Shown: positions 8,364-17,562, counted from the stretch's first letter. The stretch is 64,000 nucleotides of DNA from Fictibacillus aquaticus (GCF_002245695.1 NZ_NOII01000001.1:992001-1056000), one strand, 5' to 3'. Program-made: numbers and translations. The notes: generated from the sequence alone by a model not told the origin.

Positions 8364-8828
8364 TTAAACTTTGTTTGTGGTAAGGGCTTCCCATTCACTT
8401 AGGTACCGTACCCCAGTTAGTTCTGGTCTGCCTTTCCCTTCGAGCATCGTGATAAATTCAAGTGAATTGCCGTCCGGATCGTTGAAGTAAACGGCTGCAG
8501 CCGGCATCCATGTATGGACGATAGGTTCTATTGGCTGGAGACCGAACGATTCTCTAGGTTCAATGCCTCTTTCTTTCAGCCATTGCGGAGCATTCAGCAA
8601 CTCCTCTAGCGTCACACCGAACGCAAAATGTCTGCGTGTCCATTCCGATTGCTTCACTTCCCACACGCCGAGCATCTGCTTTTTTTCTGTTCCAAAGTAA
8701 AAGAACGCAGCTCTGCGGGACTCGATTCTATGTGCCAGCTCCATGCCAAGTTTTTCGTAAAAAGCTAAAGCACGATCTAAGTCCGTGACGTGCACATGAG
8801 TTTCAAATAAATTTCCTGTCATATTCAT
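8364..8828 (-). CDS. VOC (glyoxalase/bleomycin resistance) family protein
   Basis: A 154-residue VOC-fold protein with the paired beta-alpha-beta-beta-beta modules: THVHVTDLDRALAFYEKLGM at the N-terminus and VYFNDPDGNSLEFITML near residue 125. The His, the downstream acidic residues and the Glu of LEF are the usual metal ligands. The last codons (GVRYL) are encoded by a copy of the GGTACC repeat at 8402-8414, so the C-terminal tail may have been altered by the repeat. The substrate is unknown. Confidence 0.8.
   Translation of the reverse strand: MNMTGNLFETHVHVTDLDRALAFYEKLGMELAHRIESRRAAFFYFGTEKKQMLGVWEVKQSEWTRRHFAFGVTLEELLNAPQWLKERGIEPRESFGLQPIEPIVHTWMPAAAVYFNDPDGNSLEFITMLEGKGRPELTGVRYLSEWEALTTNKV
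8402..8414. repeat. GGTACC palindrome family, half element inside the VOC gene
   Basis: GGTACCGTACCCC, one arm of the palindromic repeat seen elsewhere in the window, here at the 3' end of a coding region. Confidence 0.6.
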
Positions 8829-8843
8829 TTTAACGCCTCTCCT

Positions 8844-10115
8844 TTAAGGTATCATCGCCGTCTGAAGCGGCTTATCCGCATGTTTAGCTGGTGCTGCAAA
8901 AATGACGTGCATTAGATAGATGCTGATTACACCCATCACGAAAAACATCGTGCTCATCGCCCAGCTTGGAATGAAGGACCCGAGTGAAACACATACACTC
9001 GCAATAACCATCCCTAGGTTCCACTTCATCCCAGCCACCGCCATATAAGCGCTTCGGTGTTCATCATCGGCAATATCCGCGAGCTTGGATTCTGAAACCG
9101 GTGCGTAAGAGATTTCACCGATCGTGGCTAAAACCATCGCGAACAAAAGGAGCAGCGGCGAGTTGCTGAACCCGATAATCGTGTATCCGATCGTGTAGAT
9201 GGCTAGACCCGCCATAAGGATGCTGTATTCTTTATACTTTTTAAAAAGCATAGTAACTAATGCTGTAGCAGCCACAACAACTAGAGTGTTCTCTGTCTGA
9301 AGGAAGCCCATCATGCGGACACCGTCGATGTGAATCGCGTTCGAGAAGAAGTTCAGCGTATGGACGCTCATTTCTTTTTCAAGCCGGATGCCAACATAAT
9401 TGGTAAGCTGCACTTCGAGCGACATGATCAGAATGATTGCGGTCATGTATTTGACGAACAATCTGTCTTTTAAAACAAGCGAATAGTTCGTAGCCATCTC
9501 GCGCAACACTCTAGGTTTCTCTTTTGTAGCAACTCTCTTGGGCACATATGTTTCTTCAATAAAATACTGGACGAGCACCCATGACACAACAGCTGATACA
9601 GACAATGCAGCGAACAGTTCGAAACGGTGTGACTTGATCAAGAAAGCTCCGATTATGGAACCTGCTGCGAACGAAAGGTTATTAAACCAATACGAGATCG
9701 CGAATACAAATTTCCGGTTTTCAGGTGTGCTCACATCGATCAGCATCGCCCGTGACGCCGGACCGCCGATTCCCCAACACACACTGTTAACCGTCATCAT
9801 GAGGAACGTAATCACTGGCGATTCAAACCACGGCGAGTTGGCAGCGGCCATCATCGTGTAGGCACCGATACGAAGTACACCTGACAGCTGGATCATCCTT
9901 TTCCGGCCGATTTTATCAGCAAAATATCCTCCGTAAAGACCGGAGATGATACCGATGATAATGTTGAAAATCATAATCATCCCGGTTATCTTCGCACCGA
10001 AATGCCCAGCAAAGTATATGGCCATGAACGGAAATACCATCGTGCTGACTGTCGAGCTGATAAAGTTTTCCGCTATGCGGACCTGAATGTTACGGTGAAA
10101 ATCTTTAAATCGCAT
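8844..10115 (-). CDS. MFS transporter
   Basis: A 423-residue membrane protein of about 12 transmembrane segments. The MFS loop 2-3 signature GGYFADKIGRKRM is clear, and the second half carries conserved APVSESKLADI and SAYMAVAGMKW segments. It resembles multidrug-type MFS exporters of Bacilli (MDR family). AGGAGGAAACGTT precedes the ATG. It ends 15 bases before the VOC gene, so the two may be co-transcribed. The substrate is unknown. Confidence 0.82.
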   Translation of the reverse strand: MRFKDFHRNIQVRIAENFISSTVSTMVFPFMAIYFAGHFGAKITGMIMIFNIIIGIISGLYGGYFADKIGRKRMIQLSGVLRIGAYTMMAAANSPWFESPVITFLMMTVNSVCWGIGGPASRAMLIDVSTPENRKFVFAISYWFNNLSFAAGSIIGAFLIKSHRFELFAALSVSAVVSWVLVQYFIEETYVPKRVATKEKPRVLREMATNYSLVLKDRLFVKYMTAIILIMSLEVQLTNYVGIRLEKEMSVHTLNFFSNAIHIDGVRMMGFLQTENTLVVVAATALVTMLFKKYKEYSILMAGLAIYTIGYTIIGFSNSPLLLLFAMVLATIGEISYAPVSESKLADIADDEHRSAYMAVAGMKWNLGMVIASVCVSLGSFIPSWAMSTMFFVMGVISIYLMHVIFAAPAKHADKPLQTAMIP

Positions 10116-10216
10116 AACGTTTCCTCCTATTCTGCTTTTATTATAATCATCGTAAGTTTTTGCATCTTCGGCAGTAAGAATGGTTTGCGAGTACGACTTT
10201 TGACGGAGAAAAAAAG

Positions 10217-10242
10217 AAAAAGAAGGTGGATGCCTTCTTTTT
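10217..10242. terminator. Rho-independent terminator
   Basis: AAAAAGAAGG and CCTTCTTTTT around a short loop, just past the stop of the YcdB-like gene. Confidence 0.75.
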
Positions 10243-10250
10243 CAATGTTT

Positions 10251-11492
10251 CTAGATATCGTCCAGTTCTAGTACTTCACCAGTGTCCGCAGCCACCCCAT
10301 ACTTGCAGTCCAGTTTACCGCTAAAAACATGGCGATTTTGTCTGGCATCATACACATAGTACGGCTTGAGTTCAAGATAAGGCTGCAGCATGCGGAACGC
10401 TTCTTCTTTTGTAAGTGTTGGTGCTGCGCCAAGCTCTAATTCTCTCAGCATTTCTAACATAAAATCATTGTCGGCCATCTGAAGGACTGATGTTCCATCA
10501 CTTTTGAGAAACAGCCTCTTCCACTGGGATATGGCTCTTCTGTCATCCGGCTTCTTTAGGAGCGCAACGATATAACCGCCGTCTCGCAGGATGTGAATTA
10601 AATTCCAAACTCCCGATTCTTTTGGAAAATGATTTTGCATGAATCGCACAACAGCGTGCTTTACATTTTCAATTTCTTGCTGCGTTATGGGTACGAGGTC
10701 AGGGTGAAGACGATTTTCAAGAACATGCTCGATCGGAACCGTTTCATGATCCCAGGCCAGCGGCTTAAGAGCGATTTTTTCGACAGTTCCGCTTTCTTCC
10801 CACCTCACGTTTTCATTTATGCTGACGGTCAATTGCTTATCAGTATCGTATGTAATCCGTGACTTATCCTGATTTGTGACAAAGACCTCTTCCACCCCAT
10901 ACAAGGGGATCCATCGATTACACTTTTGTGAAGGAAAATCATAAAACTTCAGCTGTTCATAGAACACGTCGCTCAGATTTTCCGCTTTCAAGGTGAACTC
11001 TTCTTCCACTGCTTCACTATCATTTGGAAAGAATCCTGATTTTGAGAACAAGATCACATTGCCTTGAGCGTCCTTCTCCACCATTATGGTCCCGCCTGGA
11101 TACACGGGTATCCCATTTACACATGCTGAATACTCGAACTTCTCTTCATTTTTGCTCGTGCATGTAAATTGGCTCGTATGAAGACCGGTTACCTCTAAGA
11201 TCCACTGCTCCACATCATCAGCCTTAAGACGCGAACCTTGGCTCTCTGTAAAAATAATGTGGTTGAATTGTTTTGTATGCATGTCAATCTCGACCGCTGC
11301 AGTACCCGATGGATTCAGATCCCCTTTCTTCCGTTTATGAATTCCAAGAGGAAACCATTCCATCGATAAAAGATAACGAGTTTGATACAGCGCATCTTTC
11401 TTACGGTAAATTTCCCAAGAAAACAGATGATGCTTATCTAACCGTGCTGTTTTTCGTGCCTTTTCTATTAATTCCTCTATGAGCGGATGCAT
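10251..11492 (-). CDS. Hypothetical protein, YcdB/PepSY-like
   Basis: A 413-residue soluble protein with no signal peptide. Internal blocks such as YSACVNGIPVYPGGTIMVEKDAQGNVI and the C-terminal YYVYDARQNRHVFSGKLDCKYGVAADTGEVLEL resemble the repeated beta modules of YcdB/DUF4901 and PepSY proteins. ATG at 11492 is preferred because AGGAGG lies seven bases upstream; an upstream in-frame ATG at 11534 lies inside a palindromic repeat and has no ribosome binding site. The function is not known. Confidence 0.6.
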   Translation of the reverse strand: MHPLIEELIEKARKTARLDKHHLFSWEIYRKKDALYQTRYLLSMEWFPLGIHKRKKGDLNPSGTAAVEIDMHTKQFNHIIFTESQGSRLKADDVEQWILEVTGLHTSQFTCTSKNEEKFEYSACVNGIPVYPGGTIMVEKDAQGNVILFSKSGFFPNDSEAVEEEFTLKAENLSDVFYEQLKFYDFPSQKCNRWIPLYGVEEVFVTNQDKSRITYDTDKQLTVSINENVRWEESGTVEKIALKPLAWDHETVPIEHVLENRLHPDLVPITQQEIENVKHAVVRFMQNHFPKESGVWNLIHILRDGGYIVALLKKPDDRRAISQWKRLFLKSDGTSVLQMADNDFMLEMLRELELGAAPTLTKEEAFRMLQPYLELKPYYVYDARQNRHVFSGKLDCKYGVAADTGEVLELDDI

Positions 11493-11519
11493 GTCTTGGC
11501 CTCCTGTAACATTATTGAA

Positions 11520-11585
11520 GGGGTACGGTACCATTCACAAATTTAGCCGTTACTTCGGCATAGTTGTGAAATGGTACCGTACCCC
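11520..11585. repeat. GGTACC palindrome family, full element
   Basis: Inverted repeat. The left arm reads GGGGTACGGTACCATT and the right arm AATGGTACCGTACCCC with slight asymmetry, around a loop of about 30 bases that also contains CACAA/TTGTG. It lies between two minus-strand genes. Confidence 0.75.
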
Positions 11586-11601
11586 ATAAAGGTTTTTCTC
11601 G

Positions 11602-11826
11602 CTATCTTTCGTTGCCGCGCTTGAAGTTGCCTGTCACTTTTGCCATGATCAGCTGACGCTCTTTCTCATCTGCGGCACTCTGTATTCTCTCTATGAACTT
11701 CTGCGCTTCTTTCCCTTTCAGAATCTTCACTTGCTTGCCGTACCACTCGAGAAAGACCGTGCCATTTTTCGATGCAGAATAAGAAAAAAATTCTTCATCC
11801 AGTTTGCCTCTTTTATCGACGCTCAT
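11602..11826 (-). CDS. Small conserved hypothetical protein
   Basis: 74 residues, no membrane segment, basic C-terminus (KRGNER). The central FLEWYGKQVKILKGKEAQKFIERI suggests a short beta hairpin plus helix. GAGGTG lies upstream of the ATG, supporting a real gene. It lies 27 bases downstream of the GNAT gene and is probably in the same transcript. I do not recognise a family. Confidence 0.6.
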   Translation of the reverse strand: MSVDKRGKLDEEFFSYSASKNGTVFLEWYGKQVKILKGKEAQKFIERIQSAADEKERQLIMAKVTGNFKRGNER

Positions 11827-11853
11827 GTTTTCACCTCATTTGTTCTTCCATGT

Positions 11854-12402
11854 TCAATCACTGCTGTCCCGGCTATAAATATATATTTTTACCGAATCTC
11901 CATTTGATGCTTTTTCAACAATAGAGGAAGCTTTGCTGAACTGATTTCTTTCCAATAGCGCAATAGATGGGTAGTTTTCCGAACTTGTATAGGCTTCCAA
12001 TGTTTTCAGATTCATCTCGTTAAATCCGTATGCGGTTACTATCTCTAAAGCTTCAGACATGATTCCTTTACCAATGTTTCCAGGATATAATCCATATCCT
12101 AGTTCTGCCTTCTTTTGTTCTATAGAGATATTCCAAATAGAAATAGTGCCGAGTATTTCACCTGTGCTTTTTTCAGCAATCGCCCAAATCATCCATTTGT
12201 TGTTACTTACGCCTTCATTCATTCGAGTAATATAATTCTTTGCTTCTTCAAGTCTTGTATAAACCGGCATATCGACATATTTGAAATTTTCTTTATTGGA
12301 CTGGTAGTTGAAAATGATATCTGCATCATGTAAATCGAGCTTTCTTAAAGATAATCTTTCTGTACTTAATGCCGGAAAAGGGTCGAATGTTAATTGATTC
12401 AT
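11854..12402 (-). CDS. GNAT acetyltransferase, RimJ/RimL-like
   Basis: 182 residues with the layout of ribosomal-protein or antibiotic N-acetyltransferases: LSTERLSLRKLDLHDAD at the N-terminus, ELGYGLYPGNIGKGIMSEAL in the acetyl-CoA site, and EAYTSSENYPSIALLERNQF near the C-terminus. It follows a lipoprotein gene by 17 bases. The target is unknown. Confidence 0.82.
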   Translation of the reverse strand: MNQLTFDPFPALSTERLSLRKLDLHDADIIFNYQSNKENFKYVDMPVYTRLEEAKNYITRMNEGVSNNKWMIWAIAEKSTGEILGTISIWNISIEQKKAELGYGLYPGNIGKGIMSEALEIVTAYGFNEMNLKTLEAYTSSENYPSIALLERNQFSKASSIVEKASNGDSVKIYIYSRDSSD

Positions 12403-12419
12403 ATAATCCCTCCATAGAT

Positions 12420-12878
12420 TTAATGAACTTCTGCAACAAATGTATAAGATACTTCACCTTCATGCCACTTGGCCAGAACTTCATAAATGTATTTGCCTTT
12501 TGCTGCCGGTAGTAAGAACTGTTTCTCTTTTAGAGGGATTTCTTTTTCCCGTTCGCTTTTATTCCACAAAAAAACCGTGAGCTCGGGGTTTTCCTCTATT
12601 TGAATTTCGATCCTTCCATTGGAAGTTAAATGAATTGGCTTTATGCTTTCAGCCATCTGGTTTGGTGAGGCATGGTCAGTTGTCACCACAGCAGTATCCG
12701 TGCCATTCTTCCATTCCCACCGATAGCCCCCTCTTTCTAATTCGTACATTTCGCCATCAGCTTTAACAAACCCTTCCATTTCTGGGGGCTGTTTTTCAAG
12801 TTCTCTTTTAGGAGAACAGCCATTTATAAGAATCAAGGAAAATACTATAATAACAATAACTAATATTTTAATTTTCAA
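12420..12878 (-). CDS. Predicted lipoprotein
   Basis: 152 residues. The N-terminus is a lipoprotein signal, MKIKILVIVIIVFSLILINGC, with a lipobox before Cys21. The remainder is predicted extracellular and beta-rich, ending TFVAEVH. A strong ribosome binding site (GGGAGGTG) precedes the ATG. The function is not recognised. Confidence 0.7.
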   Translation of the reverse strand: MKIKILVIVIIVFSLILINGCSPKRELEKQPPEMEGFVKADGEMYELERGGYRWEWKNGTDTAVVTTDHASPNQMAESIKPIHLTSNGRIEIQIEENPELTVFLWNKSEREKEIPLKEKQFLLPAAKGKYIYEVLAKWHEGEVSYTFVAEVH

Positions 12879-12953
12879 AAAAACACCTCCCTTTTTACTA
12901 CTAGACGAATGTAAATTCTGCTAAGTTTCAAGAATCATAAGGAGTGAGAGTAA

Positions 12954-13724
12954 ATGATCAAACAATTCACAGTGAATATGACTCCGTTTAACCGACTGCG
13001 GACAGTGAGGGTGTATGTTCCCAAATCATACGAAACAGATACTGACAAACGCTATCCGGTGCTTTATATGCATGACGGGCAGAATCTTTTCAAAGACGAG
13101 GATGCAAGTTTCGGTGTTTCATGGGGAATCTCAGATTACTTAGACATTGCAGAGATTGACTTGATTGTCGTCGGTCTCGACTGCAGCCAGGAAGGTTATC
13201 AGCGGCTCGATGAATACGGACCTTGGGTGAACAAAGATGTTGGGAAAAAGCTGATTGGCGAGGATAAGCCGTTTGGCGGCGAAGGTGAAGAATATATCGA
13301 CTATGTCACACACGAACTGAAACCGATGATCGATGCAAAATACCGTACACAGCCAGATAACACTTTATTGGCAGGCAGCTCGATGGGCGGACTTATTACC
13401 ACCTATGCGGCGTGTAAATATCCGCTTATCTACAAACGGGCGGCTTCGGTTTCTTCAGCCTACTGGTTCAGCCAGGAGTTGCTGGAGTCGTATATACAAT
13501 CGAACGATTTGACCGCAGTTGAACGGTTTTATCATGATGTTGGAACGAAGGAAAGCTCCTCAGATATCAGCAGCCAGGATTATATCAATTCGAGCAAAGC
13601 AATAGATGAGCTGCTGCAGAAAAAAGTATCCGATTGCCGTTTTGAGATCGTGGAAGGCGCGGAGCATAATGAAGCGGCATGGCGGGAGAGGTTTCCAAGG
13701 ATTTTGGACTATTTGATGAAGTAA
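12954..13724 (+). CDS. Alpha/beta hydrolase, esterase D-like
   Basis: 256 residues. Motifs of the putative esterase family are visible: RVYVPKSYE, YPVLYMHDGQNLF near residue 40, and the nucleophile elbow LLAGSSMGGL near residue 142, with His in the C-terminal EGAEHNEAAWRERF completing the triad. Related Bacillus proteins (YbbA/BesA type) hydrolyse siderophore or acyl esters, but the substrate here is not evident. GGAGTGAGAG precedes the ATG. Confidence 0.82.
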   Translation: MIKQFTVNMTPFNRLRTVRVYVPKSYETDTDKRYPVLYMHDGQNLFKDEDASFGVSWGISDYLDIAEIDLIVVGLDCSQEGYQRLDEYGPWVNKDVGKKLIGEDKPFGGEGEEYIDYVTHELKPMIDAKYRTQPDNTLLAGSSMGGLITTYAACKYPLIYKRAASVSSAYWFSQELLESYIQSNDLTAVERFYHDVGTKESSSDISSQDYINSSKAIDELLQKKVSDCRFEIVEGAEHNEAAWRERFPRILDYLMK

Positions 13725-13750
13725 AAACAAATAATGAAGGAGTGTTCTTG

Positions 13751-14356
13751 ATGAGTGAAATGATCTTTCTAGACCCGCCTGTTTTAGAGAATGAAAGAAT
13801 TAAATTGGTTCCCTTACAAAAAGAATATGCTCCCGAATTGTTTGCGATAAGCACGCCAGATATCTGGTCCTACATGTTTGGAGAAATCAAAACAGAGGCC
13901 GAAATGATCAGGAATGTTTCCGATAAATTGGCGCTTCGCGAGCAGGCGAAAGCCTTGCCTTTTACCGTAATACTTAAAGAGACCGGTGAAGTGGCTGGAA
14001 CGACAAGTCTTTATCAAATCGATTTTAACCAAAAGTCTTGTGAGCTGGGAGCTACGTGGTATGCTACTAAATTCCAGCGCACTTTTGTCAATTCGGATTG
14101 TAAATATTTATTATTAAACTATTGTTTTGAGGAATTAAAGTTTATCCGCGTGCAGATAAAAACAGACGAACGGAATGTCCGTTCTCAAAAAGCGATTGAA
14201 CGCCTCGGAGCTGTGAAAGAAGGGGTACTCCGCAATGAAAGAATACTCGAAAGCGGGTACATTAGGAATTGCGTCTTGTATTCTATTACAGATGGTGAGT
14301 GGCCATCTGTGAAACAAGGGCTATGCGATCGGGAAGCAAAGTATCAGACTACTTAA
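13751..14356 (+). CDS. GNAT acetyltransferase, RimL-like
   Basis: 201 residues. LENERIKLVPLQKEYAPELF at the N-terminus, ELGATWYATKFQRTFVNSDC in the acetyl-CoA region, and RVQIKTDERNVRSQKAIERLG as the conserved terminal block. The start at 13751 follows GGAG; the open frame extends upstream only into the esterase gene. It is probably co-transcribed with the esterase, 26 bases upstream. Confidence 0.82.
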   Translation: MSEMIFLDPPVLENERIKLVPLQKEYAPELFAISTPDIWSYMFGEIKTEAEMIRNVSDKLALREQAKALPFTVILKETGEVAGTTSLYQIDFNQKSCELGATWYATKFQRTFVNSDCKYLLLNYCFEELKFIRVQIKTDERNVRSQKAIERLGAVKEGVLRNERILESGYIRNCVLYSITDGEWPSVKQGLCDREAKYQTT

Positions 14357-14400
14357 TTCGACCACATCAAGGCTGTACTTATCTCGGATACACAATGATC

Positions 14401-14426
14401 AAAAGCCTGGCTGCACCAGGCTTTTT
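14401..14426. terminator. Bidirectional terminator
   Basis: AAAAGCCTGG / CCAGGCTTTTT hairpin between the GNAT gene and the convergent MraY-like gene. Confidence 0.9.
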
Positions 14427-14435
14427 CTTTTGAAT

Positions 14436-15386
14436 CTACATATATAGATGATAATAAACTAAACAAATTGCGCAGGCTGCCCATGAAACAAGGGAAAACA
14501 TGGTGACGATCATATTTTCGGACCAGCCATATTTAATTCCATAATGATAATGGATTGGTGTAAATTTAAATAATCTTTTCCTGGTTCTCTTAAAGTAGGC
14601 AACCTGTAAAATGACGGATAACTGCTCTGCGAGATAAATAATAAATAGAACAGGAATGAGAATCTCAACTTTTTCAATGATCGCCAGAAAGGATAGTGAT
14701 CCCCCTATTGCGAGTGATCCCGTGTCACCCATAAAAGCCTTAGCAGGATACAAATTGTAGATTAAGAAACCTAGAATAGCCGCAATCATGACCAAACAAA
14801 AAATCTTGACCTCTGCATACTCGCTGATCACAAAGAAAAAGAAATAGGTAGGGATGGCTACCATTCCTAATAGCCCGTCCATTCCATCGGTGAAATTAAT
14901 CGCGTTCGCCGTTCCTACAATAAACAATGTGATAACCACAAAATATAAACCATACGGCAAAACAATTTCTAGTGATTTTGTTATTTGAATGCTAGTATCT
15001 AGCTCAAATAAATTTACGGATGCGAACAAAAGCAATATAGTGAATCCAAATTGAAAAATCAGCTTCGTTTTACCAGAAACCCCTCCAGGATCTTGTTTAG
15101 ATGCTTTCCAATGATCATCAAGAAAACCGATAAAACTAAATAACAAAAACGTAGTTATTAGAAAAAGCATGACTGGACTTTGATTATAATAAAATGCAAC
15201 TGCAATCCCAACTAGGAAGACGCTGCCGAGCATCAACGGAGTTCCTTTTTTCTCTTGATGATCTGCTGGAAGCTCAGCACGTATCGGCTGGGTCCATTTT
15301 AATTTTTCCAAAATCAAAATGAGGACAGGTGCAATTAAAACGGTCATGATAAAGGTTATAGCGGCTGGAGTTAGTTGAGAAAACAA
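14436..15386 (-). CDS. MraY-like phospho-N-acetylmuramoyl-pentapeptide transferase paralogue
   Basis: A 316-residue polytopic membrane enzyme of glycosyltransferase family 4. MraY hallmarks are in order: FIGFLDDHWK (metal-binding Asp pair), NAINFTDGMDGLLG, FMGDTGSLAIGG, and FTPIHYHYGIKYGWSE. The last corresponds to the MraY triple-His loop but has a Tyr in place of one His. It stands alone, away from any division/cell-wall gene cluster, so it is likely a second copy with a specialised role. The start is TTG with GGGAGG upstream. It could use UDP-MurNAc-pentapeptide or another UDP-sugar and undecaprenyl phosphate; this is not resolvable here. Confidence 0.8.
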   Translation of the reverse strand: MFSQLTPAAITFIMTVLIAPVLILILEKLKWTQPIRAELPADHQEKKGTPLMLGSVFLVGIAVAFYYNQSPVMLFLITTFLLFSFIGFLDDHWKASKQDPGGVSGKTKLIFQFGFTILLLFASVNLFELDTSIQITKSLEIVLPYGLYFVVITLFIVGTANAINFTDGMDGLLGMVAIPTYFFFFVISEYAEVKIFCLVMIAAILGFLIYNLYPAKAFMGDTGSLAIGGSLSFLAIIEKVEILIPVLFIIYLAEQLSVILQVAYFKRTRKRLFKFTPIHYHYGIKYGWSENMIVTMFSLVSWAACAICLVYYHLYM

Positions 15387-15470
15387 ACTTTAACCTCCCT
15401 TCAATCTCTCAATCATAGAAAGATTCGATAGAACCTTTAAATGTCCTTGTATAAACATCAAAAAAAGACC

Positions 15471-15493
15471 AGATTTCTGTCTGGTCTTTTCTT
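15471..15493. terminator. Rho-independent terminator
   Basis: AAAGACCAGA / TCTGGTCTTTT hairpin, lying between the VOC gene's 3' end and the start of the MraY-like gene. Confidence 0.85.
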
Positions 15494-15541
15494 ATAGTCT
15501 TAATCAACTTTAGAAGCCGATTGTTTCATTGCAAACACTTG

Positions 15542-15889
15542 CTATTTCTCCCAAAGCTCAATTAGGCGACCTTCAGGATCTTCAATCCAAATAAACTTTC
15601 CATATTCACTAACCTCTTTTTTCTTTGCCAGTGGTATACCCAATTGTTCAAGATGGTTAATAGTTTCGTCAAGATTATGTACTTCGAAATTTATCATTAC
15701 TTGTTGGTCTAATGGAAAATAATTGTCATTCTCCGTAAAGAAAGAGAAAATTGTTTCATTTCCTGATTCAGGTTTTATCATAGTCCCATTCCAATTTTCC
15801 ATATCAAGCTTCAATACTTCACTGTACCATTTTTTCACAGCTTCAAGATTCTTCGTTCTCCAAAATATACCTCCGAAACCTTTTATCAT
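15542..15889 (-). CDS. VOC family protein
   Basis: 115 residues of a single-domain VOC protein. It opens GFGGIFWRTKNLEAVKKWYSEVL and ends FIWIEDPEGRLIELWEK, the usual metal-ligand Glu. AGGAGTGAG lies upstream. Glyoxalase-like fold; the substrate is unknown. Confidence 0.8.
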   Translation of the reverse strand: MIKGFGGIFWRTKNLEAVKKWYSEVLKLDMENWNGTMIKPESGNETIFSFFTENDNYFPLDQQVMINFEVHNLDETINHLEQLGIPLAKKKEVSEYGKFIWIEDPEGRLIELWEK

Positions 15890-15969
15890 TTTATCTCACT
15901 CCTGTCTCTCTTAAAATTTCGCTTATCTCTTTTTTCAACAAACTTGCTTTTTAGTTAAAAAAATCTAAA

Positions 15970-16464
15970 TTATTCAAGAATGTTACTTAGAGAATATTCA
16001 ATCCCACGATTTTCATCCCAAGCTCGATGAAGTTCTTGCTGACGTAATGCTAAATCGCTAAATGGCATAGCAGTTACAGAAATCTTATCAAATTTATGCC
16101 TAAAGTGATTTCCCTGTTTCATAATTCTCATGGCTCCTAAATAATCATCACTCAACGCCCAAACAACTCTTTTTATATCTGCTAGAATTAACGCTCCAGA
16201 ACACATCGGACAAGGTTCAACGGATGTATATAAAGTACAAGTGTTTTTATATTCTGGCTTAAGTAATAATGGTCCAGCTTTCCGTATAACATCTATCTCC
16301 GCATGAGAAGTAGGATCCAAATCAGAAAAGACATGATTTCTACCTTTACTAAGGATATTTCCTTCACTATCAACTAAAACTGCACCTATAGGATACGTTC
16401 CCTCCTTAAATGATATCTCCGCTTCCTCCAATGCAAGTTCCAAAAAATAACGATCTAAATCCAA
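15970..16464 (-). CDS. Nucleoside/tRNA-adenosine deaminase-like protein
   Basis: Zinc-dependent cytidine/deoxycytidylate deaminase fold of 164 residues. The zinc site is complete: HAE (His54, proton-shuttle Glu56) and PCPMC (Cys85, Cys88). It is similar in size to TadA and guanine deaminase proteins, but the C-terminus does not let me choose between them. TTG at 16464 is chosen because AGGTG lies six bases upstream; a GTG nine bases earlier is poorly spaced. Confidence 0.8.
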   Translation of the reverse strand: MDLDRYFLELALEEAEISFKEGTYPIGAVLVDSEGNILSKGRNHVFSDLDPTSHAEIDVIRKAGPLLLKPEYKNTCTLYTSVEPCPMCSGALILADIKRVVWALSDDYLGAMRIMKQGNHFRHKFDKISVTAMPFSDLALRQQELHRAWDENRGIEYSLSNILE

Positions 16465-16518
16465 TATTCTCACCTGCCCTACTTGATTCTCTTTTACATT
16501 CCTTACTTTTTATTTAAA

Positions 16519-16947
16519 TTACACCGTTCCTTTTAAAACATATGGAACAGCTGGCTGAGAGGAAATGCTTTCCGTCCAGCTCTCTCCGCCAAATATGAAC
16601 TTCTTTGCTTCTGTCATGTCCATCCATACCACTTCTTCAATTTCATCTGGCATGGAGATATGAATATGTCCGCCAGTAACTTTTCCGACAAACGTGAAAA
16701 AAACAGCGTGATGCCCTCTTTTTTCGAAAAACGCTTCACATATATTCAGCAGCCCGCCGACTTCAACACTTAGTCCAGTCTCCTCCCGCGCTTCACGTAT
16801 AGCAGCTTCCTGCAATGTCTCGCCTTTCTCGACTGCACCGCCGGGCAAGGTGAAATAAGAACCATCTTCTCCTCTATTTTTCACCATCAACACCTTTTCA
16901 CTTGTTTCATCAACAAGCACGGTATAGGCGACATCTACCCTTTTCAT
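16519..16947 (-). CDS. Nudix hydrolase
   Basis: A 142-residue MutT-like pyrophosphohydrolase. The Nudix box GGAVEKGETLQEAAIREA continues to REETGLSVEVG and is complete, with the catalytic RE-x-x-EE residues. ATG at 16947, two bases past the stop of the upstream kinase-like gene and preceded by GAGGGTG, is the likely start. Operon with the CPT-like and DUF2087 genes. Confidence 0.85.
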   Translation of the reverse strand: MKRVDVAYTVLVDETSEKVLMVKNRGEDGSYFTLPGGAVEKGETLQEAAIREAREETGLSVEVGGLLNICEAFFEKRGHHAVFFTFVGKVTGGHIHISMPDEIEEVVWMDMTEAKKFIFGGESWTESISSQPAVPYVLKGTV

Positions 16948-16948
16948 T

Positions 16949-17560
16949 TTATTCACACCCTCTTATTCTTTGAAACGCACTTCCAGTTGTTCCTTCAGCT
17001 AAACGCTGGCGTATCAGATCGGCACATTGTTTCGAACTTAACATGGAGGTGTCGACCTTCAAATCATAAATTCCCGGTTCATGGACGAGCTGCTGCCAGC
17101 GCTGTACTGGCTTTGGTACAGCGCCATCCGCCTCATAACCTGCACCCCACGTTGCAATTCGCCTTTCCATAATTTCCTCGATAGAGCACCGGACTCCTAC
17201 GAACAGCACGTCATGATCTTTTAAACTAGCAGCACATTGCGTAAGAATGTCCCGCGAAACGGAATAACCATCATGATGACCAACATCAGTTACGACGTTT
17301 AGCCCGGTTGAACTGATCGCAGCAATCGCTTTGTACATTGCATCATACATTTTCATAATAGCTGGCTCAAGATCCGGCCGTTCTCCGCCTGGACGCAAGC
17401 CGATGCCAGGCTGCAGATGATCTGGCGTCATTTTCATGAATATATCGACTCCAAGATTCATCCACACCCCTTCAAACGAGTGCTGAATTTCGCGGACGAT
17501 GCTCGACTTCCCGGAACGTGGTGCACCGTTAAGGATGATGATTTTCCCTTTACTGTCCAT
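16949..17560 (-). CDS. Chloramphenicol phosphotransferase-like P-loop kinase
   Basis: 203 residues. The Walker A motif ILNGAPRSGKSS is at the N-terminus, followed by VWMNLGVDIFM, a DVGHHDGYS segment where CPT proteins carry their Asp, and LFVGVRCSIEEIMERR. This order matches the CPT family, whose founder phosphorylates chloramphenicol; many homologues have other or unknown substrates. The ATG lies immediately after the stop of the DUF2087 gene, with AGGA upstream, so translation is coupled. Confidence 0.75.
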   Translation of the reverse strand: MDSKGKIIILNGAPRSGKSSIVREIQHSFEGVWMNLGVDIFMKMTPDHLQPGIGLRPGGERPDLEPAIMKMYDAMYKAIAAISSTGLNVVTDVGHHDGYSVSRDILTQCAASLKDHDVLFVGVRCSIEEIMERRIATWGAGYEADGAVPKPVQRWQQLVHEPGIYDLKVDTSMLSSKQCADLIRQRLAEGTTGSAFQRIRGCE

Positions 17561-17562
17561 TT

